Part shown: positions 48,148 to 60,890 of the stretch, in pieces
How the letters are laid out: every line of letters starts with the position of its first letter
How positions within the stretch are numbered: position 1 is the first letter of the stretch
From: Rhodamnia argentea
Lineage: Eukaryota > Streptophyta > Magnoliopsida > Myrtales > Myrtaceae
Direction: 5' to 3'
NCBI RefSeq assembly: GCF_020921035.1
Contig: NC_063160.1
Location: 18,317,095-18,381,094, forward strand
DNA length: 64,000 bases
The notes under the pieces: generated by a model
What the model was told of the DNA's origin: nothing
What the model saw: only the letters and a program-made list of their open reading frames with translations
The model's database searches: none
Program-made: the position numbers and the translations under genes

Positions 48148-50236
48148 CTAACTCTTGGTGTCAATATTTCGCCCTCGTCCAATCGCCGACACAAGCTTGA
48201 GCTTCCACGAGTCCGGGCTTAATCTTGAACGGCGAGAGTCCAAAATTAATCCTCCGGAACTAAATGCTTGTTCAACCGCAACCGTTGAAGAAGGGGTTGC
48301 TAATATTTGACGAGCGATGAGGGCGAGAACTGGATACTCGATTTGGTGACTCTTCCACCACTTCAGGATTTCGAAATCTGTACTATGTATCTGCATCACG
48401 AAACTCAAATTGAGTGGTTAAATATTTTTCTAATTCAGAAATATTACCCGTTGCCCTTTTTTGTTTTTTTTGCCTACTCTTAAGCATATTATACCCTCTA
48501 CTAAGTGAACTACCACCTTCGCTACGTGAGGCGTAGATTGTAAAGATCCGTAATCACTTAAACCATATCTACTACAAAATTCTCCATATAATGCTACTAT
48601 AGATTCTTTAACATGTCCTAATATATTTAAAATATCTATTGAATCATCCAAATGTAAACAATCATGATAATACACATTCAAATAATCTTGTAAACCGTCT
48701 AATTTAATACGTGGATCAAAAACAATACCAACTAAATAGACAAGAGGAATTTGCAAATAATAATGCAACCATTTTTCTCGCATTACTAAAATAGTTTGAC
48801 CTAATTCGGTATCTTTTTCATATTCACTAAAAACACTACTAATATTAACACACTCTATTAAAAATAAATGCGTTGTAGGATAATAAATACCAGATAAAGT
48901 CTTAGTAGCATCATTAAAAATTTTCAAAATATCTAAAATTTTCTTGCAAACGTCCCAATGTTGAGGAAGTAAAGTAATTTCGGGAATATTTTGTGAAATA
49001 AACATACATAATAAATCTTTATATTCAAAAGTTTGCCGAAGCAACTCGTACGTAGAATTCCAACGAGTCGGAATATCTTTTGGAAATCTTCTTGGCCTTC
49101 TCCCATTTTGTTTACAAAATTTTCCCCATGATTTCATACATTGGGGACGACTCCATAAAAATTTAATTGCACTTTTTATTGGGGCGAGAGAAGTGTCAAG
49201 AGTTCGTAAACCATTTTGTACACATAAATTTAAAACATGACAAGCACATCTAATGTGAAAAAATTGTCCGCCAAAAGTGGGTTTGCAAATATTTTCTAAT
49301 TCGGGAATAGAAGCGGTATTTGCGGCGGCATTATCAAAACCAATTGAAAATACTTTATTTATTAAATTATATTCTTCTAAAACTTGCCTAATTATTCTAT
49401 AAATATTATGAGCCGAATGGCTTTCATCAAAAACTCGGAATGCAATAAGTCTTTTTTGAATCATCCAATTGTCATCTATCCAATGACACGTGACACCCAT
49501 ATAAGAATGAATTTGCCAAGGATCACTCCAAATATCGCTACCTATATGCACACGTCCATTGAATTCCGCAAAAAATTTTGCTAAAGATTTTTTTCCTTTT
49601 TTATAAAGATGAAAAACTTCCCGTTTAAGAGTATTTTTTGGAATAGTTGGCGCTTATGAACCAACGCAAAGATTTATCAAATATTTCATATTAAAATTTT
49701 CACCAAGTATTAAACGGAGCATGATCAAGGGCAACATATTCACCTAATGTTTGTTTATAAAGTGCTTCAAGTGAAACGAAATAAAGGATGAGGCTTAGAA
49801 GTGGCGTACCCGGAAATTTGTTGTTGCGTATTGTCGATCCCCGCTTGCGTTGGATGTTTTTTCGTCAAATGCCGACGGAATGTTCCGTAACCGTCTCCTT
49901 TCGTGAATTTATAAGTTTGCGAACAATATTTACATTTTACATTATACTTACCTTCGACTTCATCACGTACCTTGTCGAAGTGTAGCCACAAGTCCGATGT
50001 ATTATCTCGGCCCTTCCGTTCCGGCTCATTTGCCGTTGACGTTTCTTCGACACCGGTGGGAGGATGAAGACTTTCTTGTGTTGGGATGTGCTCGACGTTC
50101 GGAATCGGGACATAGTTGATATTATCGTCGTCGTCTTCCCAACTTGCATACTCACGAGGATCGTATTCATGAAAGGGATAGTCGGAATCTCCCATAGCCA
50201 TCTTGCCCTTGTCGCATTTCCGCTTCCACTTGCCAT
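48148..50236 (-). pseudogene. hAT transposase (BED finger, RNase H-like core, dimerisation domain), frameshifted
   Basis: The start is probably the ATG at 50236 (MASGSGNA), with a frameshift near 50200. Then come an acidic N-terminus, a BED-type finger (CKYCSQTYKF...FRRHLTKKH), a broken stretch 49766-49551, a 373-codon open core (IWSDPWQIHSYMGVTCHW, GFDNAAANT, RCACHVLNL, RWNSTYELL) and the C-terminal dimerisation region (LATPSSTVAVEQAFSSGG) at 48408-48148 in another frame. This matches RICESLEEPER-type plant hAT transposases. At least three frame breaks make it non-functional as read. Confidence 0.88.
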
Positions 50237-50570
50237 TTTTTGAGAGAATTGATCGGGATTGAGAGAATTGGGAGAATTTGAACGATTTGAGAGGATTTGA
50301 GAGAATTCGAGAGATTGTTCGGGAGAATTTGTGACAAAAATGAAAGGGGAAGCATATGTATTTATAGGCAAGAATCATTTTTTTTTTTTTTTTTTAAAAA
50401 AAAAGAAAAGCAACGGCCCAAAGCGGGCGGCCGCGGGGGGGGTGGGCCCGGGGCAGAGAGCCCAACGGCTCTCTCGCCCGGGCCCACCATTTTTTTTTTT
50501 TTTGCGGTTCGGAACCGGCCCGGAACCGCCCGGTTCCGGGCCGGTTCCGCGTTTCCGGAACCGTGGGCCC

Positions 50571-50639
50571 GGTCAACGGGCCGGTTCCGGGCCGGTCAAC
50601 GGGCCGGTTCCGGGCCGGTCAACGGGCCGGTTCCGGGCC
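50571..50639. repeat. Three tandem 23-bp repeats in the hAT 2 subterminal region
   Basis: GGTCAACGGGCCGGTTCCGG plus GCC is repeated three times without change (50571-50593, 50594-50616, 50617-50639). Subterminal repeats of this kind are usual transposase-binding sites in hAT elements. Confidence 0.9.
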
Positions 50640-50674
50640 GGTTCCGGGCCCACGGGCCCAAATGGCACTCACTA

Positions 50675-50979
50675 CCATTGAGGACGTTTTCCATTATTAA
50701 AATACCAAAAAATCGAAAAATATTTTTCAGAAACAGTTTTTCTTCAAACAGACAGAGCGATTTTCAGCCAAAAAAGAAAAATGAAAACCCCTTAAAATTG
50801 CCAGGCGTCATGTCACAACTCTCAATCTCATTCTGTAACACTAACTTGTGGGGATAGTAATGCATCAAAGAGCCATTAACCCACATTTGGCTTTCGTGCA
50901 TAACATTTACATAGTTAGTTCCCTATGGAATCAACACAATCTCATGCTTTCCTCTCGTACCTTCCTAGGGGATTAGCAA
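50675..50979. repeat. 305-bp duplicated flank, copy 1 (3' side of ABCG gene 1)
   Basis: It matches 61196-61500 base for base in length with scattered substitutions (for example the shared stretch AACTTGTGGGGATAGTAATG). In this copy it ends 36 bp before the ABCG 1 stop codon, so it probably includes that gene's 3' UTR. Confidence 0.88.
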
Positions 50980-51014
50980 CCCTACTAATCACTTATTATC
51001 ATGCTGGTAATCAA

Positions 51015-54000
51015 CTAGCCACCACCGCGTACAGAGTTATCAGAAGGATTCACCAAGACCTGTTTGGTTTGATCGGGAGTTAAGGACATGCAAGCGACCA
51101 AGGCAGGCTTGACCACTTCGCTGCCCTTGACAATGGCCGAGAACAAGACTCTATACAAAATCACCATCCCAACCAAAACTACAAGATCAACCCACTTAGA
51201 ATACTCCATGTCCATCTGCCATAACTCTGTCAGGACCTGCTCGCCACTGATGAAAGATGTCTTGGTATCAGCTTGACTAGGAAATCTCAGTCCCTCGAAC
51301 TCGTTCTTGAACAATCCCTCATAAGAATATCTGTGAAAGGCAATGTAATACAAAGGGTATTTCCAAAATAGAGGCGGCAGATCATTCGGTAGTCTGAAGA
51401 ATCCTCCTCCTAAGATCATTAGCGCCTGGATTCCCGCCCCCGTGATGATGCCCATCAGGTAGCTCGGGACGATGCTCGCCACCATCATCATCAGGCTCTC
51501 CACCAACAGCATGCAAGTGAACAACACCGCGGCGAAGTACAAGAAGTGTTCCCAATCTCTCTGGAGTCCCGTGAGATAGTATGCAATCGCTCCAGGGATC
51601 AGGGAGATCAGCAACAAATACGGTATGGAGGACAGCGTGTTCGCGATCACGAATGCCCCAGTTCCATAGTGCCCGTTTAATCTTTCTCGCGCAAATACCT
51701 GAAACAGTTCACGGCCAAGGATTGAGATGGGAAAAGAAGTATTAGTTGAAGGGGGTGTTTATCCATAGATATTGATGAGCTTCATTTCAAGTCAAGAGTA
51801 GGACCTTCATGTCCTCCACGAAAGAAGGAAAGCCACCGATCGCCATGAATGTCAGGAATGAAGCAACGAAAACTAGGAGCGATCCTCTAGCCTGTAAATG
51901 TCAATGACAAAAGTTTGTGAATTCTTGTCTTCCCGGCGATTAAACACTAATTGTATACTTCGGTTTTCCCCTCCATTTGCAGAGTACAAATATGTTCCTC
52001 TACTTAGCATATACCTGAATTGAGCCATAAGTATATCCAATGTTGCAGTATACGGTTCCCAGACCGCAGGCCACAGTTATATAAATGGCAAAACGCAGCC
52101 AGTAGTAGCCTTGATCACGGCACATGTTCAGCGAAGATCTTCTAGTAAGAACAAGACACTGTGTCACAAATTTTGCATGGCTTCCCTTTTCCACCGGTGC
52201 TCCGTGACCCTGAGAACAAAGCGGTGGGAATTATTCTAAAGCATCTAAGTGAAGCTTAGCCGTAATATATCTAATTACCGAAACAATTACTTGTGTATTA
52301 ATCTTGGCTACTTCTCCTAGAACTTCTTGACATTTTGGAGATGATCTGAATGATTTCACAAGAGTGTTGATCACTTCCTCTGTGGAGACTTTTCCGGGCA
52401 CACCTTGTTCAATATCCTGGCAAAGATAAGTCGCAAGATTCTTATAGCTACTAGTAATAATTATTTCCCAACAGATAGTACATGAATCGAAGTCATTCTA
52501 TTGAAGAAGAAAGGCTCTCACCACATCAAAATCCTTGTTTATGGTTTTCAGGAAGTGATCTGATGGATTTTGGAGAGTCGGGCAGGGGAAACCATTCCAC
52601 GCGAAAAACTGCAACATTTGAAAGCAAGAGGTCAAACTAAAGTACACATATAGATCTTTAAATTGCTTCCATAATAGTGAATACATGTAAATGCTCACAT
52701 CCGTAGCTGCAGAAGCAGGTCCAAAATACACTGTTCTGCCTGAAGAGAGAAGGCAAAGATTGTGGAAAAGCTGGAAGACTTCACTACTGGGCTGATGAAT
52801 TGATGCGACTATAGTTCTTCTGATTCCATCTCTTTGGCCCAAGCTGGCTATTCTACTCATGACATAATAGGATGCTGCGCTGTCAAGTCCACTGGTTGGT
52901 TCGTCGAGGAAGAGAAGCTTCGGGCGGGTGACAATTTCCAGGCAAATGCTAACTCTTCTCTTTTGACCACCACTTAGTCCTTTGGTTCCCCAGCCTCCAA
53001 TTCTTGTGTCGATGGCATCTTGCAATCCCATTTCCCTTATTGCCGTTTCTGCTCTTTCCCTCTTCTCGGATAGTGGCATGGCGTCTGGCAATTGTAGCTG
53101 AGCTGTGTAGTAAACAGCTTCTCTCACAGTTAGCGTTGTTATCAACACGTCGTCTTGCATCACATAAGCCTGAATTCACAAGAATAAAGAACCCTGATGA
53201 GTGATGAGAAGACAGTTCCTTATCATTCACCATTGATTGTAAGATCAACTCAAAAAAACAGGATAGTTGACTTAGGTTCAGTTTTTTATGTGAAGTCACA
53301 AATTATTTCATGCAAACCAGAGAAATGAAGGATTTGAGGATGAAAGAGAACTATTTTCAGATTCTACACTTACTGAAGTTCCATAAGCCAGCGCTTGTTT
53401 GTGGCCATTGACTAGAATGTCTCCTGTTTGCCTTGTATTTGAGCTCAATCTCCCTGTCATATGAGTTCCACAAGTCAAAATACATGAAAAATGTAAGCCC
53501 CTTAGGCAGACAAGAGCGTGGCTTTCAACATAAACTAAACTTACAAATCGAATGTTTTCTTTCAATAAGTTAATGACAGAGGTACACCTGAATAAATTGT
53601 TGTTGGTGATTCGCTATGCAGACTATACATGTACTAAAGTCGTAGGTTCTTGTTTCTGTCTGTTCTCATCTTAGGAATGTTTTTACACGGTTCCTTTATT
53701 CTCATGCAAAGTGGCTTAGCCAGAAAGAGCTAGTAATGGCTTTACCGGCGAGTACGTCAAGGAGAGTGGACTTGCCACAACCAGAAGGCCCCATGATGGC
53801 CAAGAGCTCTCCTGGCCGGGCATAACCGGTGACGCCTTGAAGTATCGGTATCACCCCTTTACTCCTGTTGGACACCATCACCCACACATCCTCCCAGGTC
53901 AGAGTAACATCGTTTCCTGGCTCTTTCCGTTCAACAGGATCATAAGTTTCGAGCTCAACCTCATGAACTCTGCACTGATAATCTCCATCAGCGCTTGTTG

Positions 54001-54046
54001 TATCCATTCTCGTTTTCATCATCGAAGAAGCTGCTTTTATTTCCAT
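51015..54046 (-). CDS. ABCG half-size transporter 1 (complete, eight exons)
   Basis: A plasma-membrane ABC exporter of the plant WBC/ABCG half-size class (ABCG1-like by overall look), which works as a dimer and usually moves lipids, suberin or cutin precursors, or hormones. Exons (minus): 54046-53746, 53453-53374, 53169-52699, 52608-52522, 52416-52291, 52209-52015, 51891-51805, 51698-51015. They join to 676 residues, normal for the class. Walker A is GPSGCGKS at 86-93, the signature LSGGQ is at 192-196, and Walker B LLFLDE is at 212-217 followed by PTSGLDS. The membrane domain lies in exons 6-8 (for example [17 protein letters not shown] and [15 protein letters not shown]). Its promoter is tandemly duplicated, and a same-strand paralog lies at 62124-64000. 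The substrate cannot be told. Confidence 0.95.
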
Positions 54047-54101
54047 GCTAATGCTGGTTTCTATGGAATGCCTGGCCTAGTAAGTCAGAAAGAAACAGAT
54101 C

Positions 54102-54923
54102 TATGAGTAGACTATGAATCCTGAAAACACTGCAACGAAGGAAGGGTATTTATAAGTGAATGACGCTGGACCCTATTTAGGGACCACATTGGTGTTTCGA
54201 GGACGTACCATGTTTCTCGTGATCGATAAGGAAAGCACCTCGCAAACTCATTCCAATGGAGCCACGTGGTAGATAGGCTAAGTCTAGATCGTCATAAATT
54301 TACAAAAGCGGTCGTTTTCATTTGTCACTCAGTTCCTATTACATGGGAATCGAGAGATAGCCACCAGGGAAACGCAAGAAAATATCTGATTTGTCGAGGT
54401 AAAAAGAAGGTTGTGCCAAATTTTTTATACTCAATAATTTGTATAGTTGATTGTGACTCGTTGAAAATCTGTTTCAATCCAGACAATATTCGGAAATGGC
54501 GTCTTACTTGATTATGAGTAGACTATGAATCCTGAAAACACAGCAACGAAGGAAGGGTATTTATAAGTGAATGACGCTGGACCCTATTTAGGGACCACGT
54601 TGGTGTTTCGAGGACGTACCATGTTTCTCGTGATCGATAAGGAAAGCACCTCGCAAACTCATTCCAATGGAGCCACGTGGTAGATAGGCTAAGTCTAGAT
54701 CGTCATAAATTTACAAAAGCGGTCGTTTTCATTTGTCACTCAGTTCCTATTACATGGGAATCGAGAGATAGCCACCAGGGAAACGCAAGAAAATATCTGA
54801 TTTGTCGAGGTAAAAAGAAGGTCGTGCCAAATTTTTCATACTCAATAATTTGTATAGTTGATTGTGACTCGTTGAAAATCTGTTTCAATCCAGACAATAT
54901 TCGGAAATGGCGTCTTACTTGAT
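54102..54923. repeat. 411-bp tandem duplication upstream of ABCG 1
   Basis: Copy 1 is 54102-54512 and copy 2 is 54513-54923. They are nearly identical with no length difference; changes I see include A/G near 54189/54600 and T/C near 54413/54824. Each copy carries the TTATAAATA box and a GCCACGTGG G-box-like motif (54260 and 54671). Confidence 0.95.
54147..54155 (-). promoter_or_regulatory. Probable TATA box of ABCG 1, proximal copy
   Basis: The minus strand reads CTTATAAATACCC about 100 bp upstream of the ATG at 54046, leaving room for a leader of about 70 nt. It recurs in the second promoter copy at 54558-54566. Confidence 0.55.
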
Positions 54924-56703
54924 TAGGAGATCTGCGAAAGAGTAAAATTCACGTGATTGTACAAACATATATGTGTGGTTGTCCATTTCTTATTTTTTCC
55001 GAATTCCATGAAATTAGTAAGATTCGATTTATTTCCTTCGATAGACGACATCCAACATCACTTCCACGACAGTTACCTGACTCTTTCACGAAGCTGAACG
55101 CCAGAAACCAACGTGGGAAACGCTGGTTCTGTCCGGATACGCATGGCCATGAAAAGTCTATCACGCCAGCCCAGCAAACTTTAAAGCTCAAACCTACCTC
55201 GTCCTGGAAAGGACGATAGAAACTAACGACACGTTCAGAAGAAGAGAAAATTCGCTACGAGACAAAAGTCACAGCATGGGTTGCTGGTCCATCACGTCTT
55301 CCACTCTCCACCATGGCCATAAGATCCCTTGTGCCCAAGCAATCGCAGGTCTGCAATAAACATCTGAAAACAACTCTACCGAGAACGTGACATTGACGGA
55401 CAGTTCTACTACCACCGATGCTTTAAACATCAGATGGCAAATAGTTTGAGGTCTCCAAAAAGCATAAATTAAGCAAGGCCTGCCATTGCATATCTAGCGA
55501 TGGAATATAGCGAGCTTCTTTTATAGGGTTTATCAGATACCAGCAAGAGAAAGACAGTTGAAACTCTACTCATTCCACAAAAGTTTGTGAAATACTACAA
55601 ACTACTAATTTGGTTTATAGTATTTCCTTCACAAAGCAAAGAACTTCTATAGTTCCAAATTTAGTGGATGCCCTCTGGAGTACGATGCAAATATTTTGCC
55701 ACCAAGAGGCGTCATTCAGAAAGTTCATCAGGCATAATAGTCCAGTTAGCACTTCTATCAGATTTAGAGTAACAACCTGGAAGACTGTTACCTCTCTATT
55801 TTTTTTTTTTTTTTTGGTCGGGGAAGAATGTTACTTCGATGTAATACTACCTGCGGAACTAGTATAGGGGACAAGGGTCCCATATGCCTTATCTTTCTCT
55901 CTTAATCGACCACTTTTATACTCCTAGAAGGAGAAACGGAACAGCACGAGTAAGGAACGTATACATGACTGGCTGCTGTAAACAGGATCCTGCTGTACAG
56001 CGATTTCGGCCACATCCATGATTCCCCCGGGCTTGAAAACGATCGCTAAACAATCATAAATCAACGTAATGGCATCTGTAAAAAGGAACTTGAAAATAAA
56101 GTGCTGTGTGATCTAAACCACCTCACATCCATTTACCACAATTGGAAAACCGCTCTGTTAAACTGTTAGAATCGATGACACTTTGAATCATTTAACATGA
56201 GCAGATTCACTGGAAAGTTCACAATCCTCAGGTACTGTACTCTGGCCTGGAGGACTAGTACAGACACCAACCATTGCCACTCTTCCCAGGATGATTGAAA
56301 AGGAAGGGAAGATCTTAGTCTTGAAGTTTCCGCATTTACGAGACTCAAATTGGAATACAAACATGTATGAGAGAAGAAACACAGTTGCGCAAAGAAGCAT
56401 TTTAACTTCAGCATAATCATCTAATCATTCGGGGAAGCAGAGTGATGGCAACAAGCAAATCTCATCAGCTGAACTATCAATGGATATAACAGAAGTGTTT
56501 CTCCCCTCTCAAGTACCTTTAACTGCACTTGGAAGTGCACATCTCGCAAGATGAAGACATGAGTCATGCATGCTGATGCCCTTCCGCTTCTTCCCCAAAG
56601 ATCAAACATTGTCATCACATAAAAAAGACATAAAAGAACGCACTGGAGCTGCTTCTGTCTAGTGCCTACACAATGTAAATCCAACCCCTCAAGAAACATA
56701 CAT
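54924..56703. other. Intergenic DNA between ABCG 1 promoter and PABN gene
   Basis: No gene recognised. A T-run of about 17 bases lies at 55799-55816. The stretch 56160-56703 probably includes the 3' UTR of the PABN gene; short minus-strand ORFs there are not supported. Confidence 0.45.
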
Positions 56704-59497
56704 TCAGTAGTAGGGACTGTATCGCATTGACGCTCTAAACCTTGGAATTTTCCTGCAGAGATGAGATGTTTGCGAACCATTCAGTATCGATAGTGAAGTG
56801 CGTGACCCATTCAAAACATGCAGAGGTATAAGCAGTATACCCATATCCGTATGGAGGGAAAAATGGAGGCATGTAAGGACTCCTGAACCGGGCTCCCATA
56901 AAAGGGTTAGACCGACGAGGGCGATGTTGCTTCATACCAGGTACATTGGTTCGTTTCGCAGTTACCTATAAAGAACCATTTAAATCTTTCACTGAATTCA
57001 CGGGGAAAAAAGAAATAAAATTGGTCAAAAATCAGTCTCAAGAACCCAATAAAAGGGTTGACTGGAGTGGCAATCACTATCAGTAGTGCACCTGTGTGTG
57101 TCTTGTTTCTGTAGAAACCACACCCTCCCTCCCTCCCTCCTTCCCCCCCCCCAAAACACACGAAAAAAATAAAAAGAAAAAAAATAAAATAAAACCAAAC
57201 ATAAAATGCATAGAAGAAGAGATCACCAAAGCAGAATTTCTGCACCTTTAGTTGACGACCATGAAGTTCTGATTCATTCAGAAGGAGAGCTTCTTGAACG
57301 GCCTCCGGCTCAAGGAATTCTACATAAGCATATCCCTTTGGTTGGCCATACTTGTCAGTACGTATGGTGACTCTATTCACTGTCCCACAGGACTGAAAAT
57401 GCTGCTGCACTTCCTCAGGAGTACATGCGTAGTCCACCTGCAAAAGAAGTTATTGCCAGATGTAAGCTCCGGCTCCATTTTTTAAGCAATAAGTGGATCA
57501 AATAACCAAATAGCCAGGTTAATTTGCACAAGTTCAGAAACATTAATAGACAAAATATACTGCTCCGCTAGCTTTGAACTTCTATACGTGTGTCAGACAA
57601 GCTCATCAGGAGCAAACAAATACTACTCAAAAGTATCCATGATGGGTGGTTGGTAATTCATATCGTAGGAAATAGAAACCATCACTGGTGAATAAAGAAT
57701 TTCAACACCATGAACAAACTCTTTCCCTCCCTTGGTGAAGTGTGACACCATGACTGATATGCAAAACGGCTGAATCGAGACAAATGCAGAACTGACAGTT
57801 CTTATTAATGAAGCAGAATAAAAAGAAGGTAGGCAGCAATCTCAACATCAGGGAAGGCAAACCACAGGCCCTCAAGTAGCAAATGCAAACATATGTGCTA
57901 ACAAAGAAATTCAAACAATGCAAGCAATAACAATCATTAAAAAGAGCTCACATTGCCGACAAAGACTGATCGAGAATCAATTTCTTCTTTATTTGCTTGA
58001 CTTGCAGCTGCATTAGCAGGATCTAGTTGCAAAAGAAACAAAGAAGAGTAAGTTGGATAGGGCATCACAAACTAAATTTTTGCAAGTACAATAACCAGTA
58101 GAGGGAAAAACCCATCATAGTAGAATACTACCAAAGATGGAAAAATCAACAGTTCAACTTGCATTTGCACTGTCAATAATTTCATCCTATAAAACAATTG
58201 ATTGTTGTGAGCTCAATCCAATAATGCACCGTGAGAAATAGTCCTAGAACAAATAAAAATCCGAGATATACATTTGCAAGCACAACAACCAATTAAAAGA
58301 ATCATAGTAGACACACTGCCTAAAATGAAGGTAAAAAGCTCAAGTTGATTTAGCACTATAAGTAATACCATAATGTTAGACAACAGCTAGAGTGAGATAA
58401 CGAAATATGCAATTATGAACCATCACAATAGCTTTGCCGCTGGTAAGACCTGAGGTCAAACTTGTCCTGCTTCACCCACTCAAAACTCAAAATCACAGAA
58501 CAATACAAGGTGACACCCCTACTCAACCTGCACAGGTAAACCCAAAATCATCATATTCAAAAGAAACGAGAGAAAACCTAGCACCAACAACTGCACTTGG
58601 GCTGCAGCTTGTACATTTACATATGCAAAATTACTCCTCTTTAGCCCCAGCCGACCACCTTTACATCTATCGCTCAGACAGTCAGGAAACTTAACATTCT
58701 GCTAACAGTCACCGCCATGTTCACCTTTTTTCAGTAATAATCGGCACTCCACATGGGACAGATAACAGCCTTTTTCATCAAATTCAAGACAATCCCCAAA
58801 TTTGAATCTGTAGAGGACCGCGCATTGTATGCATTAGGCTTGCAAAGCAGATAAACCCTAATGAACGTAGATCCTGGATAAACTGATGAAGCACATAAAG
58901 TTTCGAATTATAACATATGTCAACAAAAAACAAGTGAAGAACAAGACGCAAGTCTAACACAGTCGCTGTCTGTCTTTTGCGTGATGCATGAACACCAGTA
59001 CCATAAATCAGACACTCTCAATACACCCTCCGTGGAGAGGATTCAATTCCAACAATGCTACAACTCAAAATTCCAATCCAGAGAGAACTCTTTCCCCATA
59101 ACTACCACTAGCGTGGGATGAATGACCCACATTAAAACCATGAGAATCACACAGCGAACCAAAGGACCGTAAACCCATAAAAGGAAAGCCCGAAAGGAAG
59201 TACCTTGGACGGAACCCATCTCTCTCTCGACTTTGGCCTGCATCTCGCGCAGAGCAGCGGCTTCATCCTCCATCTCCTTCAATCGCTTCTTCATGTCGTC
59301 CAGCTCCTGCGTCATTCACACTCGTGAATCAATTCAGCCAGGGCATCGATAACGTAAACACGAGTCGTCAAGAGAATCCGAATCGAAAACAGATCGGTCG
59401 CATGACGCAGGAGATCGGAAAACAAGAACATAAAAAAGAGAATCAGTACCGCTTCGCCGGAGTCAACCGGAGACATCTCTACGTCCCCGTCCTTCAT
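56704..59497 (-). CDS. Nuclear polyadenylate-binding protein (PABN/PABP2 type), six exons
   Basis: The product binds nascent poly(A) tails in the nucleus and stimulates poly(A) polymerase. Exons (minus): 59497-59450, 59306-59204, 58022-57952, 57437-57246, 56965-56841, 56752-56704. They join to 195 residues, slightly shorter than the usual 200-220. After a short acidic start comes a coiled coil ([20 protein letters not shown], about residues 17-50), then one RRM with RNP2 SVFVGNV at 69-75 and RNP1 KGYAYVEF at 108-115, then an Arg/Pro/Tyr-rich tail ([25 protein letters not shown]). The last two exons join in phase 2 through GG|G. The start is the only ATG before the acidic stretch. It sits between the two ABCG paralogs on the same strand. 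Confidence 0.94.
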
Positions 59498-59990
59498 CGT
59501 GCCGCTCTGTCTCTCTCTCTCTCTTCTCTCGCTGAGCTATCTGGGACTGGGACTGCGATTGCGGGAGCAACAGCCCAGTTCTCTTTGGGAGGGAAGAGAG
59601 ACGATGAAGAGGTGAGCCAAGTCGCGACTCATGGGCTTTCCGGCCGGTTCTCATGGTCCGATCCCTAAAATGTTTCCTCCACGTCAGCCTCTGTCTCTCA
59701 TTTTTTGTTTTTAACTTCCTTCCTTCTTTCCGTAAAATTTAATTACTGATAAATCTATCTAGATCTAAATTTTCACTTTTGATTCTCACCGTAAACGTTG
59801 AGCACTTGACCAAAATCACATCGAGTACCCAAAATTTTTAGAACATGTCAATGTCAGTATTTGAAGTTATCAAAGATTAAAGTATATATTTATTTCGCAG
59901 GAAACTCAAATGGGCCGAGCTAAAGCCATGAAGCCAATCCAAAAGGCCTATGAGATTTGATGATAATAAACTTATACCGTTATTTAGATT
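59498..59990. promoter_or_regulatory. 5' flank of the PABN gene
   Basis: The minus-strand leader contains GA-rich sequence (59510-59535 region) and GC-rich sequence upstream of the ATG. I see no clear TATA box, which is common for housekeeping genes. The left part is AT-rich intergenic DNA. Confidence 0.35.
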
Positions 59991-60039
59991 TTCCCAAGTG
60001 AAAAGCATAATTTCAATTTACTTTTCTATTTAAAATAAC

Positions 60040-60890
60040 GACTCTGTTTGCTTCTCAAGTTTTTTTTAGGATTCTTTTTTCTTATTTTCGGACGCTTGAA
60101 TCATTTACGAAAATGAGTCAACAGTCTTTTCCTAATCATCATAAAATTTATGCCCCAATTCAAAGAAATGATTTCCTTCTAAAAATAATAAATCATTCTT
60201 CAAATATGACTAGATATGAGCACTTGGACTAGAGACTAAGCTTGCGCAAGCCCCATTTGCGTGTCCTTGGCAAGGCTCAGGTCCACTGGGACCTAATCCA
60301 TTGAGGCTGGGCCTGAATCCAAAGAGGCCAAGCTTGAGACCTCAGTGCCCATGCTTGGGTCCCCGACATTTGCACTCGAGTCCATAGAGGTTAGACCTAA
60401 GAGCCCGATGCTGAGGCCTAAATCTATTGAGCTCGAGGCCCCGGTGCCTATGCCCAAGTTCATTAAGGCCAGGCTCCGACATAGAGGTCCCAGGCCCTAC
60501 CTCTATGAACTGGGGCCTAAGCACGAGGATCTAACTCGGACTCAATGGATTGGGCTTGGGCACCGAGGAGGGCACGCGGTCAAGGTGCCGACCATCGGTA
60601 CCTAGGTCTTGGGCCTAGCTTTCGTGTACCCGGGATTGGCGATCGTGCTCGGGTCCTTGAGACCATGGAGGTCGGGCTTGAGACTCCAGTGCTTGTGCTT
60701 GGTTTGCCAATTGTCCATACCCCAAATCACTAACACCCGAATATTACATACCTATTTAGGAAAATAAAAAGCGGGTTTTCATTTTCAAACGATCGAAAAT
60801 AATTTCCAATTTATTTTCATATTTCTTAGCAAAACATCCAAAAATATTTTTCATAAAAGTCAAATTTTTCACGAAACAAACGGAATCTAG
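60040..60890. repeat. GC-rich dispersed repeat, copy 2 (related to 20.5-21.3 kb)
   Basis: The right end complements to TTCCGTTTGTTTCGTGAAAA and the left region has CTCTGTTTGCTTC, so imperfect inverted ends are likely. The centre has the same CCATTGAGGC, GGGCCTGA and CCAGTGC words as the copy at 20.5-21.3 kb. No coding capacity is supported. Ends are approximate. Confidence 0.55.

Larger units (their letters stand above)
47712..50674 (-). mobile_element. hAT DNA transposon 2 (2.96 kb, near full length)
   Basis: An exact 8-bp duplication, CCATTGAG, lies at 47704-47711 and 50675-50682. The ends are TAGACGCGGCC and, complemented, TAGTGAGTGCC, so the TIRs have diverged. Subterminal GGTTCCGG/CCGGAACC palindromes are dense at both ends. 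The transposase is on the minus strand. The sequence right of it (50675-50979) recurs at 61196-61500 with one CCATTGAG and no insertion, which is effectively an empty site. Confidence 0.93.

Noticed and set aside
54266-54922. Two near-identical 81-codon plus-strand ORFs
   Set aside because: They repeat because the promoter DNA is duplicated; no homology or splice partner is visible, and they lie antisense to the promoter.
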